Assembly (NCBI GenBank): GCA_017989885.1
Contig: JAGNPA010000022.1
Span: forward strand, 1-11,908
From: Aquabacterium sp.
GTDB taxonomy: Bacteria; Pseudomonadota; Gammaproteobacteria; Burkholderiales; Burkholderiaceae_C
Direction: 5' to 3'
Length of the DNA: 11,908 nucleotides
The notes under the pieces were generated by a model. That model had not been told where the DNA came from. It did no database searches and saw only the letters and a program-made list of their open reading frames with translations. Below, in pieces: positions 1 to 7,713 of this stretch (position 1 is its first letter; each line of letters begins with the position of its first letter). A program made the position numbers and the translations under genes.

Positions 1-887
1 TCGGTGGCCACGGCAATGGCTGCGAGCGCATTGAGCACGTTGTGCACGCCGGGCAGGTTCAGGGTCACCTGCATGTCGGGCATGACGATGCCATTGCGAC
101 GCTGCACGGTGAAGCGCATCTGGCCGCCCGGCAGGGCCTCGACATCGACGGCGCGCACCTGTGCGTCTTCACCAAAGCCGTAGGTGATCACGGGGCGCGA
201 GACCAGCGGGATGATGGAGCGCACGCCCGGATCATCGCCACACAGGATGGCCGAGCCGTAAAACGGCATGCGGTGCAGGAAGTCGACGAAGGCCTGCTTG
301 AGGCGCGCAAAGTCGTGCCCGTAGGTCTCCATGTGGTCGGCGTCGATGTTCGTGACCACCGCCAGCACGGGCATCAGGTTCAGGAAGGAGGCGTCCGACT
401 CATCGGCCTCGACCACGATGAACTCACCCTTGCCCAGGGCCGAGTTGGCCCCGGCGCTGTGCAGCTTGCCGCCGATCACGAAGGTCGGGTCCACCCCGGC
501 TTCGGTCAGGATGTCGGTCACCAGCGAGGTGGTCGTGGTCTTGCCGTGCGTGCCGGCAATGGCGATGCCCTTGCGCAGGCGCATCAGCTCGGCCAGCATC
601 ACGGCGCGCGGCACCACAGGGATGCGCCGGGCACGCGCAGCGATCACCTCGGGGTTGTCACCCTTCACGGCGGTCGACGTGACCACGGCTTCGGCGCCAT
701 CGATGTGCGCGGCATCGTGGCCCACATGGACGGTGATGCCCAGCGAGGCCAGACGGCGCGAGGTGGCGCTGTCAGCCTGGTCAGAGCCCGAGACGACGTA
801 GCCCAGGTTGTGCAGGATCTCGGCGATGCCGCTCATGCCGGCGCCACCAATGCCCACGAAATGGATGTTCTTGACGGCGTGCTTCAT
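1..887 (-). CDS. murC: UDP-N-acetylmuramate--L-alanine ligase MurC (3' end cut by window edge)
   Basis: MurC is the cytoplasmic ATP-dependent ligase that adds L-alanine to UDP-MurNAc, the first step of stem peptide assembly. The visible part is 295 codons; the usual length is about 460-490, so the C-terminal third lies beyond the left edge. Seen in the translation: the N-terminal Rossmann motif [17 protein letters not shown] (residues 9-25), the SGSD turn (33-36), the P-loop [10 protein letters not shown] (112-121), EADESD (160-165), the central-domain motif [11 protein letters not shown] or [11 protein letters not shown] (180-190), and [11 protein letters not shown] (280-290). The start is ATG at 887, which overlaps the murG TGA as ATGA, with AAGG 7 bases upstream. 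THGKT in the P-loop, where MurD and MurE have TNGKT, separates MurC from its paralogues. Identification is secure. Confidence 0.97.
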   Translation of the reverse strand, partial: MKHAVKNIHFVGIGGAGMSGIAEILHNLGYVVSGSDQADSATSRRLASLGITVHVGHDAAHIDGAEAVVTSTAVKGDNPEVIAARARRIPVVPRAVMLAELMRLRKGIAIAGTHGKTTTTSLVTDILTEAGVDPTFVIGGKLHSAGANSALGKGEFIVVEADESDASFLNLMPVLAVVTNIDADHMETYGHDFARLKQAFVDFLHRMPFYGSAILCGDDPGVRSIIPLVSRPVITYGFGEDAQVRAVDVEALPGGQMRFTVQRRNGIVMPDMQVTLNLPGVHNVLNALAAIAVAT

Positions 888-2008
888 GGGGACGCCTTTG
901 CAGTAGAGGGTTTCACGTTTTCTTCGATGGCATCGGCCACGGCGGCGGCCGATTGGAGACGGGCCAGACCACGGGCCTTTCGGGCCATGGCCAGCAGTTC
1001 ATCGCGTTGCAGACCTTGCAGACGCTGCGCCAGCGACGCCGCCGACATCTCGGCCTGCGGCAGGTGCACGGCGGCGCCATGCTCGGCCATGTATTCGGCG
1101 TTGTCGCGCTGGTGCGCGGTGGTCGACACCACCAAGGGGATCAGCACGCTGGGCACGCCAGCGGCGCACAGCTCGCTGACGGTGATGGCGCCGGCGCGGC
1201 AAATGATGACGTCGCAGTCGGCCAGACGCTGCGCCATGTTGTTGATGAAGGGCAGCACCTCGGCGTCCACTGCCGGGTTGAGGCCGGCCTGCACGTAGCT
1301 GGCCTTGACCGCGTCCAGGTTGGCCATGCCCGTCTGGTGCGTGATGCGCGGACGCTGCTCGGGCGGGATCAGGGCCAGCGCCTGGGGCACAACCTCGTTG
1401 AGCGCGCGCGCGCCCAGGCTGCCACCGACGATCAGCACGCGCAGCGGACCGGTGCGGCCGGCAAAGCGCTCGGCCGGCGGCGCGATGGCCTCGATCTCGG
1501 CGCGAACGGGGTTGCCGGTGACGCGGGACACCTTGTGACGGGCGGCCGGGCCGTCGAAACCGCAGGCCAGCACATTGGTCAGCGGCAGCAGGGCCTTGTT
1601 GCTCAGCAGCAGGGCCGCATCGGCGTTGACCATCACCAGCGGCAGGCCCCGGGCCTTGGCCATCAGGCCACCAGGGAAGCAGACGTAACCCCCCATGCCC
1701 AGCACGGCGGTGGCCTGGCGGGTCTTCAGGATGCGGGCGCACTCGGCAAAGCCCTTGAGCAGCTTGAAGCCACCCAGCAGCGCGCCCTTGGCGCCCTTGC
1801 CGCGCAGGCCGCTGAAGGAGATGGTGTCCAGCGGGATGCCGGCAGGCGGTACCAGGCGGTTTTCCATGCCACCCTGGGTGCCCAGCCAGCTGACGGTCCA
1901 GCCACGGCGCTTCATTTCATCGGCCACGGCCAGGCCGGGCATGATGTGGCCGCCGGTGCCGGCCGCCATGATGACGAGGTGACGAGGTGAGGTGCTCATG
2001 TCGGTCAT
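884..2008 (-). CDS. murG: UDP-GlcNAc:lipid I N-acetylglucosaminyltransferase MurG
   Basis: MurG is a peripheral inner-membrane GT-B glycosyltransferase that moves GlcNAc from UDP-GlcNAc onto lipid I to give lipid II. The protein is 374 residues, close to the family norm of about 355-375. Seen: the N-terminal glycine loop [11 protein letters not shown] (15-25), SGLRGKG (66-72), [11 protein letters not shown] (104-114), TGNPVR (164-169), the second-domain loop [12 protein letters not shown] (194-205), HQTG (224-227), FINNMA (254-259), [11 protein letters not shown] (270-280), and [10 protein letters not shown] (295-304) near the nucleotide-binding site. The HEQN motif usual before the LxNK segment reads VNAD (127-130). 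I chose ATG 2008: a perfect AGGAGG lies 6 bases upstream and the start overlaps the ftsW TGA as ATGA. An open frame continues to 2188, but that part is ftsW read out of frame. A second ATG at 1999 (MSTS) is less well placed. Confidence 0.97.
   Translation of the reverse strand: MTDMSTSPRHLVIMAAGTGGHIMPGLAVADEMKRRGWTVSWLGTQGGMENRLVPPAGIPLDTISFSGLRGKGAKGALLGGFKLLKGFAECARILKTRQATAVLGMGGYVCFPGGLMAKARGLPLVMVNADAALLLSNKALLPLTNVLACGFDGPAARHKVSRVTGNPVRAEIEAIAPPAERFAGRTGPLRVLIVGGSLGARALNEVVPQALALIPPEQRPRITHQTGMANLDAVKASYVQAGLNPAVDAEVLPFINNMAQRLADCDVIICRAGAITVSELCAAGVPSVLIPLVVSTTAHQRDNAEYMAEHGAAVHLPQAEMSAASLAQRLQGLQRDELLAMARKARGLARLQSAAAVADAIEENVKPSTAKASP
1972..1990 (-). repeat. Short 8-base tandem repeat near murG start
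   Basis: The unit TGACGAGG (plus strand) occurs twice in tandem at 1972-1979 and 1980-1987, followed by TGA. It codes for murG residues at about 7-13 (SPRHLVI). The unit length is not a multiple of three, so gain or loss of a copy would shift the murG frame. Confidence 0.6.
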
Positions 2009-3282
2009 GCTCGGCCTCCTCGCATGAGTTGGCGATTCTCCATGTCCACCCTCAAGCAAATGGCCAGCGCGATGGCGTTGAGCAGCAGGCCCGAGCCGCC
2101 GAAACTCATCAGCGGCAGGGTCAGGCCCTTGGTGGGCAGCACGCCCAGGTTCACGCCCATGTTGATGAAGCCCTGGCCGCCCATCCACACCGCCACGCCT
2201 TGCGACACCAAGCCCGCGAACACGCGGTCGAGCGCGATGGCCTGACGGCCGATGTTGAACAGGCGCACCACCAGCCAGAAGAAGGTCAGGATCACGGCGG
2301 AGACGCCCACAAAGCCCAGCTCTTCGCCGATCACGGCGAGCAGGAAGTCGGTGTGGGCCTCGGGCAGGTAATGCAGTTTTTCCAGGCTGGAGCCCAGGCC
2401 TTCGCCAAAGATCTCACCGCGCCCGAAGGCGATCAGCGAGTGGGTGAGCTGGTACGCCTTGCCCAGCGCGTTCTGCTCGGACCAGGGGTCGAGGTAGGCA
2501 AAGATGCGCTCGCGCCGCCAGGGGCTCAGGCCCACCATCAGGCCGAAGGCCCCGATCAGCACAGCGGTGATCAGCGCGAACATGCGACCGTTGACGCCGC
2601 CCAGGAAGAGGATGGCCATCGCGATGGTGGCGATCACCATGAAGGCCCCCATGTCGGGCTCGGCCAGCAAGAGCACGCCCACCAGGCCCACGGCCAGCGC
2701 CATGGGGTAGACGGCCTGCACGAAACGCTCTTTCACGTCCATCTTGCGCACCATGTAATCGGACGCATACAGGACGATGGCCAGCTTGGCCAGCTCGGAG
2801 GGCTGGAAGTTCATGATGCCCAGCGGCAGCCAGCGGCGCGCGCCGTACACCACCTTGCCAATGCCCGGAATCAGCACCAGCACCAGCAGGAACAGCGAGA
2901 ACAGGAACAGGGGGCGCGCCAGACGCTCCCAGCTGGCCATCGGGATCTGGGTGACCACGGCGCCCATGGCCACGGCCATGACCAGCGAGATCAGGTGACG
3001 CTGCAGGAAGAAGGTGGGCGTGTAATTGGCAAAACGCGGGCTGTCCGGCAGGGCGATGGTGGCCGAGTAGACCATCACCAGACCCAGCAGCATCAGGGAC
3101 AGCGTGACCCAGACCAGAGACTGATCGAAGCCCATCATCCGCGTCGGCTGACCGGCGTTGACGTTCACATGGTCGCGCACCGGCAGGCTGCCGACGACGT
3201 CGGCCGAGCCCCGGCCCAGACGGGCACGCACGGCGTCCATCAAGGCGGTCCAGGGCATGCGGCGAACGCTCGACTGGCTCAT
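2005..3282 (-). CDS. ftsW: Septal peptidoglycan glycosyltransferase FtsW (SEDS family)
   Basis: FtsW is the SEDS-family polytopic inner-membrane protein that polymerises lipid II at the division septum together with FtsI. The protein is 425 residues, normal for FtsW. A polar N-terminal tail of about 50 residues is followed by about ten hydrophobic segments, starting near residue 55. Seen: [21 protein letters not shown] (146-166), AEPDMG (207-212), [19 protein letters not shown] (295-313) with the conserved HTD region that in SEDS proteins carries the putative catalytic aspartate, IGEELGFVG (318-326), and the hallmark [18 protein letters not shown] (369-386) followed by [10 protein letters not shown] (389-398). 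The cluster position between murD and murG separates it from RodA. The start ATG 3282 overlaps the murD stop as ATGA, with GGGAG 7 bases upstream; Met9 and Met15 are less likely starts. Confidence 0.97.
   Translation of the reverse strand: MSQSSVRRMPWTALMDAVRARLGRGSADVVGSLPVRDHVNVNAGQPTRMMGFDQSLVWVTLSLMLLGLVMVYSATIALPDSPRFANYTPTFFLQRHLISLVMAVAMGAVVTQIPMASWERLARPLFLFSLFLLVLVLIPGIGKVVYGARRWLPLGIMNFQPSELAKLAIVLYASDYMVRKMDVKERFVQAVYPMALAVGLVGVLLLAEPDMGAFMVIATIAMAILFLGGVNGRMFALITAVLIGAFGLMVGLSPWRRERIFAYLDPWSEQNALGKAYQLTHSLIAFGRGEIFGEGLGSSLEKLHYLPEAHTDFLLAVIGEELGFVGVSAVILTFFWLVVRLFNIGRQAIALDRVFAGLVSQGVAVWMGGQGFINMGVNLGVLPTKGLTLPLMSFGGSGLLLNAIALAICLRVDMENRQLMRGGRA
2015..2020 (-). promoter_or_regulatory. 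Strong Shine-Dalgarno of murG
   Basis: A perfect AGGAGG on the minus strand lies 6 bases before ATG 2008, inside the last codons of ftsW. It decides the murG start: 2008 rather than ATG 1999 (15 bases away) or the upstream open frame to 2188. Combined with the ATGA overlap, it allows both reinitiation and independent loading at murG. Confidence 0.85.
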
Positions 3283-5117
3283 GCCATGTCTCCCCGCTCA
3301 ATGGCCAGCTCGCGCACCGTGCCCACAAACACCTCGGCGCGGTGGGCATAGTTGCGGAACATGTCCAGGCTGGCGCAGGCCGGGCTCAGCAGCACGGCAT
3401 CGCCCGTCTTGGCCTGCTCGAAGGCCCAACGTGTGGCCGCCTCCAGGCTGTCATGGCGGGCCATCGGCAACACTTCACCAGCGGGCGTACGGACATCGGC
3501 CAGCACCGCCTGCAAAGCGGCGGCGTCCTGGCCGATCAGGGCCACGGCGCGGGCAAAGCGGCCCACCGGCTCGGCCAGCGGACCGAAGTCCTGGCCCTTG
3601 CCATCGCCGCCCAGGATGATGACCAGCTTGCCCGGCGACAGGTCGGCGCCCAGGCCCAGCAAGGCCGCCACGGTGGCGCCCACATTGGTGCCCTTGGAAT
3701 CGTCGATCGCGTCCACGCCACCCACGGTGGTGACGTGCTCGACGCGGTGCGGCTCGCCCCGGTACTCGCGCAGGCCGTGCAGCATCGGCGCCAGCGGGCA
3801 GCCGATCGCCGTGGCCAGGGCCAACGCGGCCAGGGCGTTGGACGCGTTGTGACGTCCGCGGATGCGCAGCGCATCGGCCGGCATCAGGCGCTGCAGGATG
3901 ATTTCGGGCGACTCGCCCTTCTTGAGCTTGATCGTCGGGTCGGTTTCGCGGGCGCGCACCAGCCAGGCCATGCCGCCCTCGGTCACCAAACCGAAGTCAC
4001 CTGGATGATGGGGCGTGTCCAGCCCGAAGCGCACCACCTGGCGATGCACCAGCTTGGCGGGGCGGCCGCGCACGCCCGACTTGATGACCTCGGGCGGCGG
4101 CACCATGGCGGCCACCTCAGGGTCGTCGCGGTTGATCACCATCACGGCCTGCTTGCCGTAGATGCGGGCCTTGGCGGCGGCATAGGCAGCCATGGAACCG
4201 TGCCAGTCGAGGTGATCCTGCGTGATGTTGAGCACCACGGCCGCATCGGGCTCGAAGTTGCTCACACCATCGAGCTGGAAGCTCGACAGCTCCAGCACCC
4301 AGGCTTCGGGCAGCACCTCGAAGGTCGGGGCGGCGGGCGGTGGGGGCGCCAGTTCGATCAGGGGTGCATCGGCCTCGTCGCTCAGAGGGGCCGCAGCGGG
4401 CGCTTCCTCGTCGGGCGATGCGGCGTCAGCGTGCGCGGGCTCGGCGTCGGCCGGTACCTGTGTCCCAGGCAGGGCCTCGCCCTCACCCAGGTCGGGCTCG
4501 TCCTGCACGCCCGCAACGCCGGACTCGGCCTCGGCCTCGGCCGGCAGCACGGGATCGCTGCCCTCGAAGGCCAGCTCGGTCTGCTCGCACGCGGGCTCAC
4601 GCGCCGGCTCGGCGTCCAGTGCCAGGCGCAGCGTGTCCAGCAAGGTCGGGCCGATGTTGCCTGCCATGCTCACGCGCAGGCCCGCACGCTCGATGAGCTG
4701 GGTGGTCAGCGAGGTGGTCGTGGTCTTGCCATTGGTGCCTGTGATGGCGACCACCTTGGGTGCATAGCCCAGATCGGTCTTCAGGTCGGCCAGGGCCGAG
4801 GCAAACAGCGACAGCTCACCGCGCACTGGGATGCCCAGGGCATCGGCACGGGCTGTCAAGGCGGAGACGGCTGGATCGTTGGGCATCAGGCCCGGGCTCT
4901 TGAGCACCAGGTTCACGCCATCGAGCAAAGCCACGTCCAGGCCTTGGTGCAGGGTGGCGGTGGGCACGTCGGCGGCCAGGGTGCCGGCTTGCGGCGGGTG
5001 GGCGCGCGTGTCGGCCACGCGCACGTGGGCACCGCACCGGGCGCACCAGCGCGCCATGGCCAGGCCGGAGTCACCCAGACCCAGGATCAGCACGGTGAGG
5101 TCACGAAGGTGGTGCAT
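3279..5117 (-). CDS. murD: UDP-N-acetylmuramoyl-L-alanine--D-glutamate ligase MurD with large acidic insertion
   Basis: MurD is the cytoplasmic ATP-dependent ligase that adds D-glutamate to UDP-MurNAc-L-Ala. Seen: N-terminal [10 protein letters not shown] (11-20), KSPGLMP (73-79), the P-loop [13 protein letters not shown] (125-137), [12 protein letters not shown] (152-163), [12 protein letters not shown] (273-284), [11 protein letters not shown] (297-307), [12 protein letters not shown] (420-431), EPHRVE (455-460), DDSKGTN (472-478), [10 protein letters not shown] (502-511) and [10 protein letters not shown] (578-587). All ligase signatures are present. At 612 residues it is far longer than E. 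coli MurD (438 from memory). Most of the excess is residues 168-267, rich in Ala, Pro, Glu and Asp, with 26 acidic residues and one basic; a further loop lies at about 340-415. The start is ATG 5117, 9 bases after the mraY stop. The upstream TGATCGAACGCC has no clear Shine-Dalgarno, which suggests reinitiation from mraY. Confidence 0.96.
   Translation of the reverse strand: MHHLRDLTVLILGLGDSGLAMARWCARCGAHVRVADTRAHPPQAGTLAADVPTATLHQGLDVALLDGVNLVLKSPGLMPNDPAVSALTARADALGIPVRGELSLFASALADLKTDLGYAPKVVAITGTNGKTTTTSLTTQLIERAGLRVSMAGNIGPTLLDTLRLALDAEPAREPACEQTELAFEGSDPVLPAEAEAESGVAGVQDEPDLGEGEALPGTQVPADAEPAHADAASPDEEAPAAAPLSDEADAPLIELAPPPPAAPTFEVLPEAWVLELSSFQLDGVSNFEPDAAVVLNITQDHLDWHGSMAAYAAAKARIYGKQAVMVINRDDPEVAAMVPPPEVIKSGVRGRPAKLVHRQVVRFGLDTPHHPGDFGLVTEGGMAWLVRARETDPTIKLKKGESPEIILQRLMPADALRIRGRHNASNALAALALATAIGCPLAPMLHGLREYRGEPHRVEHVTTVGGVDAIDDSKGTNVGATVAALLGLGADLSPGKLVIILGGDGKGQDFGPLAEPVGRFARAVALIGQDAAALQAVLADVRTPAGEVLPMARHDSLEAATRWAFEQAKTGDAVLLSPACASLDMFRNYAHRAEVFVGTVRELAIERGDMA
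4317..4616 (-). other. Acidic low-complexity insertion within MurD (residues about 168-267)
   Basis: This stretch of murD encodes about 100 residues inserted between the [12 protein letters not shown] segment and [10 protein letters not shown], which in ordinary MurD are separated by only about 10-20 residues. The composition is dominated by Ala, Pro, Glu and Asp. I count 26 acidic residues and one arginine, and there is a Pro run at 258-261. No catalytic motif falls inside it, and conserved sequence resumes immediately after it, so it reads as an in-frame, probably disordered loop on the central ATP-binding domain and not a frameshift. The boundaries are approximate. Confidence 0.8.
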
Positions 5118-5126
5118 GGCGTTCGA

Positions 5127-6305
5127 TCAGCGCAGCTTGAGGGTGGACAGACCCAGCAGGCACAGCAGCATGGTGATGATCCAGAAGCGGACCACGACCT
5201 GCGTTTCTTTCCAGCCGGATTTTTCGAAGTGGTGGTGCAGCGGCGCCATCAGCAGGATGCGACGGCCTTCGCCGTACTTGCGCTTGGTGTACTTGAAGTA
5301 GCTGACCTGGGCCATGACGGACAGGGCCTCGACCACGAACACGCCGCCCATGAAGGCCAGCACGATTTCCTGGCGCACGATGACGGCGATGGTGCCCAGG
5401 GCGCCGCCCAGCGCGAGGGCGCCCACGTCACCCATGAAGACCTGGGCCGGGTAGGCGTTGAACCACAGGAAGGCCAGGCCTGCGCCCGACAGCGCGGCAC
5501 AGAACACCAGCAGCTCACCCGCTCCAGGGATGTGCGGCAGCTGCAGGTACTTCGCGAACACCGCATTGCCCGTGACATAGGCAAAGATGCCCAGCGCGCC
5601 CGACACCATGACCACCGGCATGATGGCCAGACCGTCGAGACCGTCGGTCAGGTTGACGGCATTGCTGGTGCCCACGATGACGACGTAGGTCAGCAGCATG
5701 AAGCCCCACACGCCCAGCGGGTAGCTGATGGTCTTGAAGAAGGGCACGATCAGGTCGGCCTTGGGCGGCAGCTCGTTGGAGAAGCCCGAGGCCACCCAGT
5801 TGCCAAACAGCTCGATCACGCGCAGCGCGTTCACTTCGGACACGCTGAACGCCAGGTAGATGGCCGCAATCAGACCGATCACCGACTGCCAGAAGTACTT
5901 CTCGCGCGAACGCATGCCCTCGGGGTCCTTGAGCACGACCTTGCGCCAGTCATCGACCCAGCCGATGGCACCAAAACCCGTGGTCACGATCATCACGATC
6001 CACACGAAGCGGTTGGCCCAGTCGAACCACAGCAGCGTGGACAGGCCGATGGCCAGCAGGATCAGCACCCCGCCCATCGTGGGCGTGCCGCGCTTGGCGA
6101 GGTGACTTTGCATCCCGTACTCGCGGATGGGCTGACCGACCTTCAGCTCGGTGAGCTTGCGGATCACAAACGGGCCCAGGACCAGACCGATCAGCAGCGC
6201 CGTCACGGCCGCCATCACGGCCCGGAAGGTCAGGTACTGAAAGACGCGCAGGAAACCCCATTCGGGGTTCAGGCTTTGCAGCCACATGGCCAGGTTAAGC
6301 AGCAT
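5127..6305 (-). CDS. mraY: Phospho-N-acetylmuramoyl-pentapeptide transferase MraY
   Basis: MraY is the polytopic inner-membrane enzyme that transfers phospho-MurNAc-pentapeptide from its UDP carrier to undecaprenyl phosphate, giving lipid I. The protein is 392 residues, longer than E. coli MraY (360) but, as I recall, usual for Burkholderiales; the extra length is mostly the segment around 155-195. Seen: [11 protein letters not shown] (73-83), GWVDDWRKV (115-123) with the Asp pair at 118-119, [13 protein letters not shown] (215-227), [20 protein letters not shown] (282-301) with catalytic-type Asp293, and the [11 protein letters not shown] loop (355-365). About ten hydrophobic segments are visible. 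The start ATG 6305 overlaps the end of murF by 11 bases and has AGGAG 6 bases upstream. The gene ends in TGA at 5129-5127, in the same reading frame as murD. Confidence 0.98.
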   Translation of the reverse strand: MLLNLAMWLQSLNPEWGFLRVFQYLTFRAVMAAVTALLIGLVLGPFVIRKLTELKVGQPIREYGMQSHLAKRGTPTMGGVLILLAIGLSTLLWFDWANRFVWIVMIVTTGFGAIGWVDDWRKVVLKDPEGMRSREKYFWQSVIGLIAAIYLAFSVSEVNALRVIELFGNWVASGFSNELPPKADLIVPFFKTISYPLGVWGFMLLTYVVIVGTSNAVNLTDGLDGLAIMPVVMVSGALGIFAYVTGNAVFAKYLQLPHIPGAGELLVFCAALSGAGLAFLWFNAYPAQVFMGDVGALALGGALGTIAVIVRQEIVLAFMGGVFVVEALSVMAQVSYFKYTKRKYGEGRRILLMAPLHHHFEKSGWKETQVVVRFWIITMLLCLLGLSTLKLR

Positions 6306-7713
6306 GGGCAGCTCCTGTCAGGGCGGAGACGACTTGTTCCATCTTCATGAATCGAGAACCTTTGACCAGCACCGAGCCCACCACAGGGGCCTGGTCCGGG
6401 GTCGGCAGCGCCGCGACGATGTCGGCGCCAGTGGGGAAATGTCGGGCGGACGGGCCATAGGCCTGCGCCGCGTGGGCGCACAGCTCACCGGCCGTCCAGA
6501 CGTGTTCGATGCCGCGCTCGCGGGCGTAGTGGCCGACCTCGGCGTGGAAGGCGGGGCCTTGTGTACCCACCTCGCCCATGTCGCCCAGCACCAGCCAGTG
6601 GGGGCCTGGCAGGCCGGCCAGCATGTCGATGGCGGCGCGCACGGAGTCGGGGTTGGCGTTGTAGCTGTCGTCCACCAGGGTGAGCGCGCGGCCATGCAGC
6701 GTGAGCGAGCGCAGCTGAGAGCGGCCCTTGACGGGCTCGAAGGTCTGCAGGCCCTGCGCGATGAGGGTCAGGGGCACGCCCGCGCCCAGCGCGGCGGCCG
6801 TGGCGGCCAGCGCGTTGCGCACATTGTGCTGACCGGCCATGTGCAGGCTGAACGTGGCCTCGCCCATCGGCGTGCGCACGCACAACTGCCAGTGCGGGGT
6901 CGGCTCGGCCACCCAGTCGCAGCTCGACACGGTCACGGCGGCCTCACCCTCGGTCGCAAAGTCGATGACCGTGCGGCCCTGCGCCAGATCGCGCCAGATC
7001 GGGGTGTAGGTGTCGTCGGCCGGGAAGACGGCCACGCCGTCACGCGACAAGGCTTGCAGCACGGCGCCGTTTTCACGCGCCACGGCCTCGACGGTGTGCA
7101 TGAACTCCTGGTGCTCGCGCTGGGCGTTGTTGACCAGGCCCACGGTCGGCGCAGCCAGGGCGGCCAACTGCGCGATCTCGCCCGGGTGGTTCATGCCCAG
7201 CTCGACCACGGCACAGCGGTGCACGCCCTCGCGCAGGCGCAGCAGGGTCAGCGGCACACCGATGTCGTTGTTGAAGTTGCCCGCCGTGGCCAGTGCCGCC
7301 TCGGCATTGTCTTGCGACGCCATCCAGGTGCGCAAGATGGCCGCGATCATCTGGGTGACCGTGGTCTTGCCGTTGCTGCCGGTGACGCCGATCAGCGGCA
7401 TCTCGAAGCGGGCACGCCAGCCTGCGGCCAGCCAGCCCAGGGCAGCCCGGGTGTCGGTGACGGTCAGGCCCGGCAGGCCGCATTCGGCCACGCCGCGCTG
7501 GCCGATGACGGCGGCAGCGCCGGACTGCGCCACCTGGGGCAGGAAGTCATGCGCGTCATAGCGCTCGCCGCACAAGGCGACGAACAGGTCGCCGGCCTGC
7601 AAGGTGCGGGTGTCGGTGTGCACGCGGGCGATCGGTGTGGCGGGGTCCCCGCTCAGCACGGCATCGGGCAGCAAGCGGTGGGCCAGGCCCAGGGTCATCA
7701 TCGGGGTGCTCAT
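6295..7713 (-). CDS. murF: UDP-MurNAc-tripeptide--D-alanyl-D-alanine ligase MurF
   Basis: MurF is the cytoplasmic ATP-dependent ligase that adds the D-Ala-D-Ala dipeptide and completes the UDP-MurNAc-pentapeptide. The 472-residue length is typical. Seen: [14 protein letters not shown] (34-47) of the N-terminal substrate domain, ERYDAHDF (50-57), the P-loop [14 protein letters not shown] (109-122), [12 protein letters not shown] (145-156), [12 protein letters not shown] (169-180), [10 protein letters not shown] (195-204), [11 protein letters not shown] (294-304), KGRS (329-332), [11 protein letters not shown] (347-357), VLGDMGE (375-381) and KGSR (451-454). The combination of GSNGKTT, FNNDIG and DDSYNANP is specific to MurF among Mur ligases. 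The start ATG 7713 overlaps the murE stop as ATGA, with GAGG 6 bases upstream. It ends in TAA, unlike its neighbours, which end in TGA. Confidence 0.98.
   Translation of the reverse strand: MSTPMMTLGLAHRLLPDAVLSGDPATPIARVHTDTRTLQAGDLFVALCGERYDAHDFLPQVAQSGAAAVIGQRGVAECGLPGLTVTDTRAALGWLAAGWRARFEMPLIGVTGSNGKTTVTQMIAAILRTWMASQDNAEAALATAGNFNNDIGVPLTLLRLREGVHRCAVVELGMNHPGEIAQLAALAAPTVGLVNNAQREHQEFMHTVEAVARENGAVLQALSRDGVAVFPADDTYTPIWRDLAQGRTVIDFATEGEAAVTVSSCDWVAEPTPHWQLCVRTPMGEATFSLHMAGQHNVRNALAATAAALGAGVPLTLIAQGLQTFEPVKGRSQLRSLTLHGRALTLVDDSYNANPDSVRAAIDMLAGLPGPHWLVLGDMGEVGTQGPAFHAEVGHYARERGIEHVWTAGELCAHAAQAYGPSARHFPTGADIVAALPTPDQAPVVGSVLVKGSRFMKMEQVVSALTGAAHAA

Noticed and set aside
2009..2188. A 60-residue N-terminal extension of MurG
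   Set aside because: It overlaps ftsW coding sequence and reads as out-of-frame residue salad. The AGGAGG and ATGA overlap at 2008 fix the start after it.
1987..3351. A 454-codon plus-strand open frame opposite ftsW, and similar long ones opposite murC, murG, murF, murE and ftsI
   Set aside because: These have the same low-complexity His/Gln/Arg-rich composition and no recognisable motif. Each is fully explained by codon bias of the minus-strand gene.
4317..4616. Frameshift or foreign DNA inside murD
   Set aside because: The frame is continuous on both sides, conserved MurD sequence resumes at once, and base composition by eye matches the rest of the window. An in-frame loop explains it better.
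5118..5126. Promoter or terminator in the only intergenic gap
   Set aside because: Nine bases are too few for either, and there is no inverted repeat with a T run or any recognisable -10/-35 pair around it.
3342..6350. A 1002-codon open frame on the plus strand opposite murD and mraY
   Set aside because: Its product is a His/Gln/Gly/Asp-rich string without domain-like pattern, as expected for the antisense frame of high-GC coding DNA. The opposite strand holds two unmistakable enzymes covering the same bases.
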